The notes: generated by a model from the sequence alone, not told the origin. DNA of 64,000 bases from Hydractinia symbiolongicarpus (GCF_029227915.1 NC_079879.1:27160501-27224500); one strand, 5' to 3'; counted from the stretch's first letter, positions 47,690-60,800 are shown. Program-made: numbers and translations.

Positions 47690-48305
47690 TTTCCTGTAGC
47701 ACACTGTAGTGAGGCGCATCAATGCCTGTTGTCGAGTGTAGCAGGCCCTTTCTTTCCTGGTAGTGGAATGTAGTAAAGCGTAATTTTTCGTAGCGATGTG
47801 TAACAGTACGTTATTTTCTGTAGCAGGCCGTAGTAGAACGTATTTCTCCGTAGTATTGTGTAGTACACTGTAGTAGAGTGAAGTAGCCTGTAGTAGACCG
47901 TAGTAGAGCGTACTTCTTTGTAGTAGCCTGTAGTAGAGTGTAGTACAGCGTAGTAGAGCGTATTTCTCTGTAGTAGAACGTATCTCTCCGTATTAGAGTG
48001 TAGTAGCCTGTATTAGAGTGTAGTAGCCTGTAGTAGAGTGTAGTAGAGCGTATTAGAGCGTATTTCTCAGTAGTAAAGCGTATTTCTTTATAGTAGAATG
48101 TAGTAGCCTGTAGTAGAGTGTAGTAGTCTGCAGTAGAGTGTAATAGCCTGTAGTAGAGCTTAGTAGAGTGTAATAGCCTGTAGTAGAGCGTATTTCTCTG
48201 TAGTAGCCAGTGGTAGAGTGTAGTATCCTGTAGTAGAGCGTAGTACAGCGCATTTCTCTGTAGTAGAGCGTATTTTTCTGTAGTAGAGTGTAGTAGCCCG
48301 TACCG
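47690..48305. repeat. Minisatellite of ~10-bp TGTAGTAGNN units
   Basis: About sixty decamers of the form TGTAGTAGAG, TGTAGTAGCC or TATTTCTCTG in head-to-tail order. Ten is not a multiple of three, so a 30-bp (10-residue) pattern stays open in several - strand frames (for example YYRLLHSTT). I do not take these as genes. Confidence 0.88.
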
Positions 48306-48340
48306 AAATTTTCTTTGAAGTAACCGAAAAATGCATCTCT

Positions 48341-49768
48341 TATAATAATACGGAGTGTATGTGACGATCATAGTGGATATCGTCATTTTCCTTTAAAGTC
48401 GCCGAAATTTCCTTTGAAATTTCCGAAAAAAGTATGTCTCAAATGTTAAATTTTATGACGTTACGGCGCGACGTCAATAACACTACTTTAATAGTATTAA
48501 ACTAGTCGATAAATCCCGTGGAGTAATCCACTTAGGCAAAAGGACAATGGAAAAACAGGTTGTTTTAGTTTTTTTGTATACCTGTTGCCTTCATCGTATA
48601 GATCTTGAAATGCTGATCAAGAAAATGTATATGATCATGTACTTTTGACAAACGGTTGCAGAGATATCAAGGTTTAAAGGTTTTTTAATGACGTCATCAA
48701 ACCGTCCATTCCGAAACGGATTTGGGGACCCACGTTTGAAAAACTTACCCAAATTGGTCCCAGGTTGTCCCTAGTTACCCACGCGGTGAAAAAACATTGA
48801 CGTTACCACCTCGTTTCCAAGTTATTTGGCCTCAAAATTTTAAGTGCATTGTAATGGCTTCACTAATCTTAATTAACTTTCCTTTGACGTCAATACTATT
48901 TTATCGGTAAAGTTTGGTAAATTACAGAACAATTTTATAGGCGATGCTTTATAGAATTTGTTAAAGAAAATTTTGAAGAATGTAATCCACTTTGCTAAAG
49001 TGACAGACAGACACACGGAACTGGCTTATTATTATAAGAGATAGTCGATAAAGCCCGTGGAATAATTCACTGAGGCAGGATAAATATGAAAAAGAAGCGT
49101 CATTCGAATTTTAATGAAGTCAGCAACCGATCCACAAAAAAAAGAACCTTGTTTTCACGTTGCCTCCATCGTGTAGAGCTTAAACTGCTGATCAAGAAAA
49201 TGTATAGTATCATGTGTTATTGACGAACGGTTAAGAAGATATAAAGGTTTAAATATTTTGCTGACGTCAGCAATGGTCCGTCAAAACCTTAAAAAATTTA
49301 TTTTAGAAATTTGTATACCTGTTGCCTACATCGTATAAATCTTGAAACGCTGATCAAGAAAATGTATAGGATTATGTACTTTTGACAAACGGTTGCAGAG
49401 ATATTAAGGTTTGAAGGTTTTTTGATGACGTCATCAACCCGTTCATTCCGAAACGGATTTGGGGACCGGGTTTGGAAAAATTACCCAAATTAGTCATAGG
49501 TGGTCCCTAGTTACCCACGCGGTGAAAAATCATTGACGTCACCACCTCGTTTCCAAGTTATTTGGCCTCTAAATTTTAGGTGCACTGTAATGGCTTCATT
49601 AATTTAATATAGGATATTGACGTTAAAGTAGTGCTATTGACGTCGCGTCGTAACGTCAGAAAATTTAACACATTAGACATGCATTTTTCGGCAACATCAA
49701 AGGAAAATGGCGATATCAACTTTGCCTGTCACAGAGACACGGAACTGGCGTATTATTATATAGACTAG
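48341..49768. mobile_element. Dispersed repeat family: two head-to-tail copies inside long inverted ends
   Basis: Copy starts at about 48506 and 49045 (TCGATAAATCCCGTGG / TCGATAAAGCCCGTGG). Ends are at about 49044 and 49768 (ACACGGAACTGGC, TATTATTATA, CTAG or ATAG). The outermost 48341-48492 is an inverted, diverged copy of 49625-49768. Both copies share an internal core (GAAACGGATTTGGGGACC and ACCTCGTTTCCAAGTTATTT). No protein is encoded. Confidence 0.6.
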
Positions 49769-50474
49769 TTATTTAAACCCGTGGAATAATTCACTTAAAT
49801 TTATTTTATTCGTTCGTTTTAAACGAAATCTCGTGGAGATATCCACTCAAAAACATTTAAAATTTATTCTATGTTTCTTATCACAAAATCATTTGTTGTC
49901 AGTTTTATTTTAAAGACGCAAACAATTAAAACTTTTGAGCGAAATTGACAACTATAATAACAACGTTAATTGGCTGTGACTTTACTCGTATAACAATTTA
50001 TAACAAAGCTCCCGTCACGGTAAATTTAAATTCGTATGCAATAAAATTCCTAACTAATGAAATCACTTTAATTTATCACATGATTTGTTTTAGCCAAACA
50101 GCGAAATTCATTGTTCTTTTCGTCAAAACGTTTTGTTGTTAATTCCATTCAACCGGGAATAAATAAAACCAATATGTTTTTCATATAACAGTAGACATAA
50201 TAGACACGTGCTTAAGGGAATAATAAAAATTGACTTTTGTGTAATAAAGTTTACATAATTACACAAAGGTTTTTATGAGAACAATAAAATAAATTAACCG
50301 TGACTTTTTTAAAACAAAAATTTTGAATTAATTTCAAAAAGCACACAAAAGACAGAATAAAAATAAAAGTTTAGCAAAAGTGACATGCTACCGCGGCTGT
50401 TTCTTTAGAAAAAACAACACATCCACTTTGCCTGTTACAGACACACGGAACTGGCGTATTATTATAGAGACTAG
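49769..50474. mobile_element. Further copy of the dispersed family
   Basis: Begins TTATTTAAACCCGTGG, has a second start-like hairpin at 49833-49846, and ends ACACGGAACTGGCGTATTATT at 50444-50474 with CTAG. It may be one copy inserted in another. No gene. Confidence 0.5.
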
Positions 50475-50968
50475 TCGATTAGGCCCGTGGAAAAATCCAC
50501 TTAGGCAGAAAAACAATTGAAAAGTTCTGTCATTTGAATTTTGATGACATCAGCAAATATTTCAGTATATTGAATATGCCTTTTACTAAAAAAAATAATC
50601 TGAAAATGCATAAAAAGAAAGTATATAAGTCATAATTTAACAAAAAAGTTCTTAAAATCTAACACAAAATATCAAATGTCAAATCGCATGAAATCCTCCC
50701 AACAAAACTTCAGACAAAATATGAAAAACAACGGCGTGCAAGGTGTAAAATCTAGTTAGTAGAAAGTTACAACATTGACAGTCACAACCCAGACAGTTAC
50801 GACAACAATAATAATAATGTCAGAAATAACACATATCTCAAATATGTATACATCTTATTATGTGATTATGTTGAAAACCTTCAATATTTTAATCTAAAGT
50901 TTCCAAAACTTCGTAGCAACACAAGATTGCAAAGTATTTTCATAAAAATTACAACACGTTTTATTTTT

Positions 50969-51001
50969 GACATGTTTCGACTTTACCAAAGTCATCTTCA
51001 G
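50969..51001 (-). ncRNA. Hammerhead-ribozyme-like motif
   Basis: The - strand reads CTGAAGA, a 6-bp stem (GACTTT/AAAGTC) with loop GGT, then GAAA, then ACAT and GTC. This is the hammerhead core CUGANGA, stem II, GAAA, a minimal stem III and a GUC cleavage site. Such motifs are known in Penelope-like elements and small retroelement circles of animals. Stem I is weak here, so activity is uncertain. Confidence 0.5.
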
Positions 51002-51775
51002 AATATTATACAAAAGTTGATACATACACTCTTTATACAAAATTTTTTTCGAAAGTTATTTAAATATTTCCCAAAAGTACAATTTATATGAATTATACAC
51101 AATTAATCTAAAGTGTCGAAAAGAAAGGCTTGCAACAGTAAGCACAGATCTATGAAATAAGTTCTTTACGCATTTTAAACAATATCAAAAAGCCAAACTT
51201 AAACAAACACAAAACACCTAAAAACAAAAAGTTAAACTTTGAAAAATCATTTATTCGGTTGCATACCATCCTCTCCCGCAAAAATATGCACAAAATGTAA
51301 AAATTAACCGGTTAACAAAACAATTTTTTGTCTAATGATCCGTACTGACTTTACCAAACATTTTAACCTGAAATGTCGAAAAAGCAATATGCAAGTAGTA
51401 AATTTCAAATCAACAAAAATCATTATTTTGAAAACATTGTATATATATATGGTCCTTCCTCACAAAAGTTTACAATAAATGTAGAACACAAAGGTTTATG
51501 AGGAGCAAATCAAAATATGAACAAAAATCAGTTCAATTGGCATGTTCTATATTGTCTTCAGCCATAAAATCTTCCACAAAATTGATATGAAACCCATCAA
51601 ATTCAACTCAGAAAAAGCAGTCATTTAAGTGCATACAAAAATACAACTTGTAGAATATCAAATTATTATTTTTAGTATATATAATTGCATATGGTCCTCC
51701 CTCACAACAGTTAAATTTTTGCACTAAATTTGCAACACAAAATACAAATTCTAAATAATTCCTATGGTTTTCCTC

Positions 51776-52051
51776 AAAAGTTTAATCAAAATATAAAAGA
51801 TGAGAGGTGAACGACAAAATCAAAGTTTGCAGAATTTAATTATTTTGGTATATATATGTCTATTGATATATGCCCTTTATAACAATATTTCAATCCAAAA
51901 TTTGAAAAAGAAAAAAAGTTTAATCAAAATATAAAAGATGAGAGGTGAACGACAAAATCAAAGTTTGCAGAATTTAATTATTTTGGTATATATATGTCTA
52001 TTGATATATGCCCTTTATAACAATATTTCAATCCAAAATTTGAAAAAGAAA
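51776..52051. repeat. Exact 138-bp tandem duplication
   Basis: Two virtually identical copies, 51776-51913 and 51914-52051, each holding AAGATGAGAGGTGAACGACA and TGTCTATTGATATATGCCCT. A recent duplication within the older, degenerate array. Confidence 0.88.
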
Positions 52052-53248
52052 AACAGTTTGCAACAAAATCAGTTATTCTGATGATATTGCATACACTTTT
52101 TCTCCACAAAAGTGTAAAAAAAGAATGGTTGTAGGAAATACTTCTGATTCAACAAAAATCAGTATTTGCATCTTGTACTCATTAAATATTACCCAAAATT
52201 TCAAAAAACTGTGATTTGGAACGCATCAAATTTAAAAATAGAGAGGGATCAGTCATTTCAGTATGTTGTACAGAGTCCTGCCTGGTAAGAATTTAAACAA
52301 AATATAAAAAAAACACAAGTTTTTTCGGTGTTGTACTCCCTCAAAAAAGTTGAAACTTTTCTTAATTGAGACAAAATGCCATAAACAAAAACATTTTAGT
52401 CAGAACATCTAGAACAACAAAAATCACTACACTTAAGGTACCAGAATTACTACACGTTAAATAAAAATCGTTTCGTCATATTGCATGTAACCGATGTATA
52501 TAAGTTTAGCTACACAAAATGTGAAAAATACATTATTTGCATACACAAATTGTGAAAAATACATTATTTGCTTAAAAACAGTCCTTAAACTCTTCTTAAA
52601 TATTATGTAATACTTTTTTAAAAGTTGTTGTGGCTTGTTAATTTAAGCTTAAAATGTCAATTAAAATAAGTTACAGTCACATTCTTAGCAAAGACCACTA
52701 AGATTAGCTTACATGTAAAAAGCAACATAAAACTGAAGCTAACATAAGGTAGCTACAGCAGCTAATAGCTGGTCACTTAAATATAAACTGGAGACTTAGC
52801 TAGGTATAAAGAACATGGCTACATATTTATAAATTCCTAGCTACCTAGCTAGTTGTTGTTGGTGTGGTTGATGCTAGCTAACAAACATGTCTCGCATCAA
52901 TAATATCATCAAAACTTTAAAAAACATAAACAAACCTTACAGAAACCTTTCTATACTTCATTTATATACCATGTTCCTTTTTAAATGCTTTTGTAAAGAT
53001 TTATTTTGAAGGCAAGAGAAGACAAATGCTTAAAAAGGACAGCCATCTTTTTTGCAAACACAATTTCCGTTACTTTGTGCTAGAACTTCATTTAACAAAC
53101 CACACAAAACTCGCGGCTTTTCACGACAAAGAAGACATATTTTTTTCGGCAACATCAAAGATTTTTTTCGGCAACATCAAGGGAAAATGACGATATCAAC
53201 TTTGCCTGTTACAGACACACGGAACTGGCGTATTATTATATAGACTAG

Positions 53249-55800
53249 CTGTTTCCCGTGGAAGAATCCACTGTATTCCATTTAATTTATGTAGCAGATA
53301 TATGTCCATCAAAAAACAAACAATACAGCAGTGCGCATCTTACATCTGCATTATTATATAAATGACCAAAAAAATTAAAGGTGTGCAACAACTGCAGTGT
53401 ATATGTGACATTTAAAATCTAAATCTACTAAAATTACTGCTCTGACCATCTGACAAATGCGAAAATTATTCGGAAAAAAGTTTTTAAAAGCATTTCAACA
53501 TACATCTCACCCATAAAATTTAAATCACTCAAAACGCCACATATATACAAAAAAGCTGATCAATGTCAAACACAAATCTCTCTCATTGTATATGTTAAAA
53601 TCAGTTAGTTTATTGCAAACCCTGCCACAGGTTGACACAAAATATGAAAAATAAACAATAAATTTTGCCTAAGTAGAAATTTTTATCTAAGGTGTTAAAA
53701 AGGGATTTGCAAGGATAAATTATAATGCAATAAAACATTATTTGATATATTGCATACGGTCCTTCCTCACCAAACTTTAGACAAAATACCAACAAAATAA
53801 CGGTGTTTAAATCTAAAATTAATAAAGTCCTTTTAGCAATTTGCATGCTGTTTTACCATCAATAAAGTAAACAAAATTTCAAATCTCACATAGTATTCAG
53901 TCACAAATTTTCATAAAATATATATATAAGTCATAATGAGTCATGTTAAACAACAGCAATCAATCTGTATATAAGTTTATTTTATGTCAATTTTTGCACC
54001 AATTTTGCAACACAAAATATATACAAATTCTAAATAATACTAAAATCTCTTATTTTGGTCCTTCGCATACCGACGGTCTCCCACAAAAGTTTAATCAAAA
54101 TGAAAAAAATGAGAGGTAACGACAAAATCAAAGTTTGCAAAATTTAATTATTTCGGTACATATATCTACTGCATATGCCCTCTAAAACAATATTTTAATC
54201 CAAAATGCCTAAGAAAGACAGTTTGCAACAAAAATCAGTTATTTCGATAATATTGCATACACTCTTTCCTCACAAAAGCTTCACAAACTGTAAAAAAAAA
54301 GAATGGTTGTGCTTCTGATTCAACAAAAAAAGTTTTTTTGACATATTGCATCTAGCCCTTACCCATTAAATCTTACACAAAATTTCCAAAACTATATACG
54401 ATTTAGAACACATCAAATTTAAATCGAGAAGGATCAGTCATTTCGATATATTGCACAGAGTCCTCCCCAGTAAGAATTTATACAAAATATAGAAAAACAA
54501 AGCTTGCAAGGTGTAAAATTGAATTCTTCTTCTGTGTATATATATATGGTCCTTCCTCGCAAAATTAACATAAAATGTCAAAAAGGTTCAGATATAACAT
54601 CTAACACAACAAAAATCAGTTCTATCAGTATATGTCATGCCATTGTCTTCCACCAAATGTTCCCCTTAAAGTTTCGCAGACACAGCCTGTAAATTAAAAA
54701 CAACTAAGATCAGGTATTTTGGTCTATTTCATACCATTCTGTTCCAAATAACTTATAAAATGTAAAAATTGAGTGGTAAAACAGAAATGTCAAAAAGAAG
54801 AAAAAAATAGCTTACAAAGAGTATAAAATTGAAATCAACAAAGTAGCTCTTTTGGTGTATTAAAAATAAGCCATACGCACAAAAGTTTACACTAAATGTA
54901 AGAAAATGGTTGTGTTTAGTAATTCTAAATTAAGAAGTCAGTTCTTTTAGCATGCTGATTAAGGTTTTTGCCCACAATTTGAAACAAATTAAATTTACAT
55001 TTTAAAAATAAGTAATTTCTGAACTTTATTTTCAGAATATTTGGAGGAAAAGAACTTCGCAAACCAAAAAAAACCCAGGAAAATGTTTAAAATTTTCAGG
55101 GTTAATAACGTTTGATGTGTTTTGTGGGAATATATATACTGGGAATCTTTAGTTTAAAGCTAGCATTAGCTAGCTACAGCAGCTAATAGCTAGTCACTTA
55201 AATATAAACTGGAGACTTAGCTAGGTATAAAGAACATGGCTACATATATATATATATATATTCCTAGCTAGCTAGCTAGTTGTTGGTGGTGGTTGGCTTT
55301 TTATGATGCTAGCTATAAAACATGTCTGGCAACAATAATATAATCAAAACTGAAAATAAAACATGAAAAAACCTTACAGAACCTTGCTATGATTAATTTA
55401 TAAAACCATGCTCTTCTTCAAATGTTTTTTTAAAGATTTATTTTGAATGAAAGAGTAGAGAATACTCAAAAAGAACAGCCATCTTTTTCGTAAACACAAT
55501 TTCCGTTTTATGCTGGGAACTTCATTTAACAGTCCGTATGCTTTGTGAATATCTAATACCGTTTCATATGTAGCGATACCTATATATATATGCTAACATA
55601 GAGTTTTTTGGCATAAGGGTATATATATTTATATCGTTATTAGCAGCGGGTTATATATTTACACCTTATGTGCGATTTCTATGAAGTACATCCCTAATCT
55701 TTTTAGTTAAATTTTAGCGTACAGCCACGTCATAGGAAAGTGACCCGTGATTTCCGTGTCGTGGACTCACAGTTTTACTCACGCAAGGGAATTAATATAT
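53249..55800. mobile_element. Second long copy of the dispersed family
   Basis: Begins CTGTTTCCCGTGG with the hairpin at 53258-53271. Same build as the preceding copy: degenerate units (53300-55120), then a region (55150-55535) that matches 52735-53095 closely, including ACTGGAGACTTAGCTAGGTA and AACACAATTTCCGTT. The typical 3' end is not seen, so the copy is probably truncated. Confidence 0.55.
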
Positions 55801-55814
55801 AAGATTACTGAAGC

Positions 55815-56364
55815 CGTTACAGTGCACTTAAAACTTTGAGGCCAAATAACTTGGAAACGAGGTGGTGACGTCAATGATTTTGTACCGAGTGGATGGCTAG
55901 GGACCACCAGGACCAATTTGGTCCAAACCTGGGTCCCCGAATCCGTTTCGGAATGGACGGGTTTGTAACGTCATGAAAAAACCTTTAAACCCTAATATCT
56001 CTGCAACCATTTATCAAAAGTACATGATCCTATACATTTTCTTGATCAGCGTTTCAAGATCTATGCGATAAAGGCAACATGTGTACAAATTTTTAAAAAA
56101 AAATTTAGGTTTTGACGGGCCATTGCTGACGTCAGCAAAATTTTTAAACCGTTATATCTCATTAACCGCTCATAAAAAGCACATGATCATATACATTTTC
56201 TTGATCAGCGCTTTAACCTCTACACAATAGAGGCAACGTGAAAACAAGCTTCTGAATTATTTTTTTTGTGGATGGGTTGCTGACGTCATTAAAATTCAAA
56301 TAACGCTTCTTTTTCATTTTTATCCTGCCCCAGTGGATCTACGGGCCTTATTGACTAGTAATCA
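55815..56364 (-). mobile_element. Inverted short copy of the dispersed family
   Basis: The reverse complement matches the core shared by 48540-48895 and 49305-49600 (GAAACGGATTCGGGGACC, CTTGATCAGCG). It starts, on the - strand, with ACTAGTCAATAAGGCCCGTA near 56364. The 5' hairpin is mutated. Confidence 0.65.
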
Positions 56365-56779
56365 TATAATATTCAAAATTTCTTTTTTTGTATAATTTAT
56401 GGTGTAAATCTAAATGTGAACTTATTTTTCCAAAGTTTTTGTTTTCTCCTTTATAATGATCACAACCCACACTCAAGAATTAAAACTCTATTCTTATAAG
56501 TTGTCCTTAATTATTAATTAATTAATTATATAAACTGCATCGTGTGATGTTTGGAGCATTGTCCACTTTGCTTCCACGAAGCCATGCTTTAAGCTGGAGC
56601 AAGTTGGACATGACCTCCATCTTGTTGACTTTGTTTTGTTACAGAAATATAGCATGCTGCTTAACTACAACTTAATTAAATGCAATTCCAAAACACTACA
56701 ACCGGCGCTGCGAGATAAGTGAACCTACTGTTTATTCATTACTCCGCTGTTCTTCTGCTACTATGGCGCAAGTGTTGCA

Positions 56780-57695
56780 AAGATCTTGCCCTGCTTCTTT
56801 TAATGCAAAAAGCGACCCTACCAGTCTTGGTAAAAAAATAGACTAAATGGGTTTCTGGCTTTAATACTTACCTGCTAGCGGCTGACGAGCAAAAACGTGC
56901 TCTTCTACTTCATTGTGCAGGAGAGTCTGTTCAAGAAATTTTTGATGCTCTCCCTAATACTGGGGAGACTTACGAGGAGGCTTTAAAATGCCTTGGACAC
57001 TTACTTTAAACCCAGGCAAAATAAACATTTTGAGCGTCATAAATTTCGATCCTGTGCACAACAGGATGGTGAAACTATAGACTTGTATGTTACACGTATT
57101 CGAACCTTAGCAAAAACATGGCAGTTTCATGATACACAAGAAAAAATTGTCGACAAAATCATAGAAAAGTGCTTTTCTAGTCGTTTAAGAAAGTGACTGG
57201 TCCGTGAACCTGATCTGAACCTTGAAAAAGTTTTGAGCATTGCGCAGTCGATGGATGTAGCCGACCGCCATGCAAGTCAATATGAGCGGGACGACAAGAA
57301 GGGAACTGCCAGCGGAGGGATATCTGATGAAGAAGAATGCTTAACAAACTTAGTTTTAGTCGACCCTACAAACCGAGAAAATCTTCAATTAACCGATCCC
57401 CATAGAAAATTGTTACAGATGTTGAAATGCTACCCATCTAGCTAACAAATGTGAAGTCACTCGCGGCAAGACATGCAACAAATGCGGACAAACTTGATAT
57501 ATTAGCAAAGTGTGCCAATCTAAGACTTCTGAACCATTAGTCCGTTACTTATTCGTCGAAGATGAGACAGATTCTGATGAGTATGCTTTTGCTCTCAGTC
57601 CCACTCACTTTCAGCTATATCCTGCTAAGATTGGAAACTTAGTCATTAAAGCCATGATTGATAGTGGAAGTTCAATCAACATCATAAGTCAATGA
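56780..57695 (+). pseudogene. Ty3-type gag-protease relic
   Basis: Gag-like part in pieces: ALLLHCAGESVQEIFDALPN-like reading around 56890-56960, then RHKFRSCAQQDGETIDLYV, and after a stop LEKVLSIAQSMDVADRH. An aspartic-protease segment follows at about 57620-57690 (IKAMIDSGSSINIISQ, with the DSGS active site). Stops occur near 57195, 57445 and 57695, and no reverse transcriptase or long terminal repeats were found. It is an old, dead fragment of an LTR retroelement. Confidence 0.7.
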
Positions 57696-57750
57696 ATGTT
57701 CATAAATTATTTTTCGGTTATAATTATCATAATTTATAAGCGATCATGTG

Positions 57751-57823
57751 GCCAGCCTGTTCCAGGGCCTTTTCGCCGCTAATAACTTCATCAACAAGGC
57801 AAAATGCCTTGGGAACGAGGTTG
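57751..57823. mobile_element. Short degenerate 'CCTCGTCCC' MITE
   Basis: Left end CCAGCCTGTTCCAGGGCC; right end GCCTTGGGAACGAGGTTG, roughly inverted; 73 bp. Confidence 0.5.
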
Positions 57824-60800
57824 ATTAAGTCCCTGTTTCCAAAATTTTCACCATAGCGTGTTGAAATTTTATGATTTTTATTATTTTTTACTAGCGGTTC
57901 CTGGTAAGAAAAAGTTTTGATATGTAAAATGTAATAATCTATCTTTATACCCAGTTTATGTACTTTTGGACAAAATTTTTAATTTGTTTATTGTGATATT
58001 ATTTGAGAAAATTACTAATATAAGAGTGGTGTTTCAACATATAAGTGGTTGAGAAGCAAGACTAACCACTTATAATCTAGCAAAAGGAAAAAAATCAGTC
58101 CATTTTACCCAAAAAAGGCCGACAACGCAACTTGTACCCCAGCAGTCAAGAAAATTTTTTTTCAAAAAAAAATTATTTTTTAGTGATACATTAATGGTAA
58201 AATGTTATCCAGTCAAAATTTCAAAGCCATTGAACAACCGAACAATTTTAAAGCACCCCGTGCGCTATGTGCACACTGCCGGTTTTAAGCGGCATCAAAA
58301 AAGCCGTTATGAATAGGGTTAAACAGTGGAAAATCACCAGAAACTGCAATCATAAAAACACCTGACAGAGGAAAAAACTTAAAAACGAGAGATATTTAAC
58401 TGCTGATAGCATATTTACTTAATGGGATTGTTCCACCCCGTGTTGTTTACCGTCCCATATTGTCCATGATTTGAAAGTACAGGGAATCAGACAGGACGGG
58501 ACATGTTCCGATAATATTGGTCGTGAATTTTTTTCGCTCTAGAAGCAGTTGGAGAAGGCTCGTTGTTGTTGCATGCGTTTAGAAAAATTATTTTATCGTT
58601 TAGTTTATGGAAGATTTATTCGTATAGTTTAGCGTTGAGATAAGATATAGCTCTGGCTTGGTTAGTTTAAAATAAAGCTTTTTAGTATGATGCTAACTAG
58701 CTAGATACAGCTACCCACTTGTCGCTACTTAGGTAAAGCTAGCCTTACCTAACAGCCGTACTTAACAGTTGTACCTTAGCCGCACGTAATTACACTTTTT
58801 CTTTTAAGATGAGGTAATGTGTTTTAAGACAACTCAGCTAATCGTAGTGGTAAATTTTTTGTCACTGAATTTCTGTTTTTGAATCGTCAATGAACCCGCA
58901 AAATACAAAAAATGTTACAGAAATATCTTGCTCTTATAAACAGCAAACGGGGGAGAGCACGGGAGGGTGATTCTTCAATCGAAAAATTAAGTACGGCTGG
59001 CAATAACAAGGTGGTTAGTACGGACGGTGAACTTCAAAACGACTATAAATTAAAGTAAAATGAAGGGGATGGATAAGAAAAAGAGATGAAAAATATGAAA
59101 ATTATAAAACAATATATTTCACTCAAAAAATATTTATCTACATAGAGTAAAACATTGTCAATAAAAATTAAGTTTAGGTCGGTTAGCTAAAATAAGGTAC
59201 ACGGCTGGATTCTATTATATAAGGTCCTATCATATAAAACACAACATGTGCTTAAAAATATTCAATATAAACGAAATTAATTAGGTACGGCTAGCATTGG
59301 CCAAAATAAATTTAACAATGGGAAATGTAGCTTTTGGATAGATTCCTGTTCTTTGTAAATAAAACACATTTGCAAAATGAATGAGTTTTACAAATATCAC
59401 ACCTGACATAAGGAATAAGAATAAATAATTTATGCTTTCCGAAAAACATCTCCTACTGCTTTAAATCACGTCACTAGAACGAAAGTGTACGCATGTAAAG
59501 CCGTAAAACAACACTGGAATCCAAAATCAATTCTAAGCTCCGGTTATCAAAATCAGTTGCGCTGAATTTAGGAAAAACGCAGCAACTTGACCCACGATGC
59601 CAGCACATTCTATTTATCAGAAAACTTACCAGTTGTGGCGTTACTGTGTTTCCGTATAGCGCAATATATAAATCTTTTAGATGCTCGCTTTTAATTATTC
59701 CGGAAAATATTGCAGACATAAACCCATTACATTTATACAAGCTTTCACTGCACCTTTATCCAACTCCTCACTTGCTTCCATAAATAATTCTACTTTTGCA
59801 TCCGTACAATTTCTTAAAATAAATGTTGATGCTTTTTTAACAAAGAGTAAAAAAAAATTAATAAAACAATGCTTAGCAGTGTAATGTCACTGCGAAGCTG
59901 AAAATATGCATTTTTACTGTCTGAGAAATTTGGACTTGTAGATTCAAATTAACTTTACCATTTACAAAATACCTGAAGTAAAGAAATTTTTACAGGAGAT
60001 ATTCTTGCGCGAATCAAGATAAAATTCATGAAAATTTTTTCCCTTAACATAAATATTAAGAAACAGCATACGCGTTAGTAAATCTAAAATTTCATATTTC
60101 CTCTCTTCCATTAACTATAAAGCATGTAACGAATAAAAACGTGCGTGTTCTTCAACTGGCGAAAATGTTAATTCTACTCCTTAATCAGAAATTCACTGTC
60201 TATACCTCAGTTAGACAAAAGATCTACTGCATCACTTTCAAAGTAGCAACTTTTTTAATTTTCCTGTACAGAAAACAATTTGGAGCCAACTTAGTATAGC
60301 ATATCTGCATACAATTTTTTTCTTTACCTTACCCGCACTTTACTTTCCAGTGAAGTCTACTTCTACGTACTTATTGTTTTTCGTTTTGCTAAGAAATTTA
60401 GGGATAAGAATCATTTTTAGTATCAACCTCTTTAATTGGGTTTGGCATAATTAAGAAATTCGGGAAAGGTCTATAGGAACCAGCCGCACCTTTATATTGT
60501 CCAGCCATAGACGTACAACTATTAAGGGAACCTAACCTAATATTGTCCGCAGCGTAATAATCTTCAATCTTACTTTACTAATGTTTTTCATACATTCAAT
60601 ATCAAAAACACTTTATAAAAATTATAATGCATGAAGAAAATATCATCGGTATTTCATCATTGAGGATTCCCTAGGGTTAATTGGGCTCGCCGATGGAGTG
60701 CTCCATTTTGCATCATTATTATCGGCATAAATATTCACCTAAAAGACGAAACAAAAGTTAGACAATTTAACTTCGATATACATTAACTACTAATTTAGAG

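Larger units (their letters stand above)
50475..53248. mobile_element. Long copy of the dispersed family with degenerate internal repeats
   Basis: Start TCGATTAGGCCCGTGG with the hairpin at 50487-50500; end ACACGGAACTGGCGTATTATT and CTAG at 53216-53248. The interior (about 50560-52700) is built of loosely similar ~150-bp units around GGTCCTTCCTCACAAAAGTT and CAACAAAAATCAGT. It ends in a ~360-bp unique part (52735-53095). No coding frame is supported. The next copy begins immediately at 53249. Confidence 0.6.

Noticed and set aside
47811-48386. 191-codon - strand frame rich in Tyr, Leu and Thr.
   Set aside because: It lies almost wholly in the decamer minisatellite and is open only because of the repeat period.
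48506-53248. Firm Helitron assignment for the head-to-tail repeats.
   Set aside because: CTAG ends and abutting copies fit, but no 3' hairpin, no consistent A/T insertion context and no Rep/helicase gene were seen, and long inverted ends at 48.34-49.77 kb argue for caution.
59474-59884. Overlapping frames on both strands near 59.5-59.9 kb.
   Set aside because: Short, no motif, no splice or promoter support; typical chance frames in AT-rich DNA.
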